Source: Spirodela intermedia (lineage: Eukaryota > Streptophyta > Magnoliopsida > Alismatales > Araceae). From it: DNA of 64,000 nt. A program made the position numbers and the translations under genes. Below, in pieces: positions 63,530-64,000 of this stretch. Location: contig LR746273.1 of the NCBI GenBank assembly GCA_902729315.2, positions 4,937,001 through 5,001,000 on the forward strand, written 5' to 3'. Below the pieces are notes generated by a model. That model searched no databases, was not told where the DNA came from, and saw only the letters and a list, made by a program, of their open reading frames with translations. The stretch's first letter is position 1; every line of letters starts with the position of its first letter.

Positions 63530-64000
63530 ATATTCCAATAAACATTTGCCACATTAACTATGTTGAAAAAATCCTATGTTGAAGGAGAAGGAGACAAAAC
63601 CCTCATTCATATTAGAGAGAAATCAGGAGGTTACATATGGGAGGGAGAAGGGACGCGAGAAAAGGGAAAGTCGCAGTAGGTGGGAGGACGTGAGTGAGTG
63701 AGTGAGTGAGAGAGAGAGAGAGAGAGGGACTGTTCATCTCCTATGTGGGCCCACCACTAAGCTATATTCTCACACTCACCCATATTAGGGATCCTACATG
63801 CATCCCTTTTAAATGGGAGTGTAAATGTCAATTAGTCCCAACTTATGTGAGAAAGTATCATTAGGATGAGATGCTAAGACCCTTTGTAAAGATATCTGTC
63901 AACTAATTTGAAGATGCCACGTATGCAGTAGAGATCAGACTTTCAAAAATTTGCTAACGGATAACATGGCATACTGTCTTGATGTGCATGGTACGTAGGT
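63530..64000 (-). mobile_element. Decayed Ty1/copia retrotransposon: RNase H end and start of an LTR
   Basis: On the minus strand, 64000 to about 63880 encodes, with stops, the end of copia RNase H: HIKTVCHVIR, then QIFESLISTAYVASSN, then LTDIFTKGL. A frame-shifted KLGLIDIYTPI follows. After an AAAAGGG purine run, TGTGAGAATATAGC at 63774 looks like the 5' start of an LTR, which continues left through a GA/CT run (63713-63726) and a CTCCCATATGTAACCTCC-type region. The left limit of the LTR is uncertain, and the element extends beyond the window. Two stop codons and a frameshift show it is inactive. Confidence 0.72.

Overview
The window is nuclear DNA of a flowering plant. It holds spliced genes with GT..AG introns whose products match plant-specific families: RHD3, EOL1/ETO1, VAN3-binding protein, EPF-like peptides, LIFEGUARD and R2R3-MYB. 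Coding exons are GC-rich against AT-rich introns and spacers, and (CT)n/(GA)n microsatellites are extremely abundant. This looks more like a monocot than a eudicot, but I cannot name the species.

Layout, left to right: an HSP20-like gene (minus, 1537-2082); about 6 kb of AT-rich spacer with two long compound microsatellites; a 22-exon RHD3 gene (minus, 8410-20796); a small EGF-like, probably GPI-anchored protein (plus, 23028-24081); a gene-poor 6 kb with a near-perfect 93-bp inverted repeat and a local tandem repeat block; a VAN3-binding/FORKED1-like gene (plus, 29998-32855) converging on a LIFEGUARD (BAX-inhibitor-1-like) gene (minus, 33072-35081); a GA-rich duplicated block; an EPFL4/5-type peptide gene (minus, 37805-38191); 5 kb of CT-rich spacer; EOL1 (plus, 43249-48448); a small acidic secreted protein of no recognised family (plus, 49113-49439); a 306-bp AC tract and an 830-bp foldback element; an R2R3-MYB of the MYB98/118 type (minus, 52290-53904); SRP19 (plus, 55491-61320); and a decayed copia retrotransposon end at the right edge.

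The genes are independent transcription units, not a pathway cluster. They cover ER shaping (RHD3), ER protein targeting (SRP19), ethylene biosynthesis control (EOL1), auxin-dependent vein patterning (VAN3-binding), cell-death control (LIFEGUARD), and peptide signalling (EPFL). I found no evidence of a new multigene system.

The most noteworthy points are structural. The otherwise complete RHD3 and SRP19 genes both carry in-frame stops, each inside a short patch that fits its family poorly. Patches with frame-discordant reading also occur in the EPFL and VAN3-binding genes. Two large inverted repeats could form hairpin RNA. Exon positions were read by eye from splice signals and protein-family conservation and were not computed.
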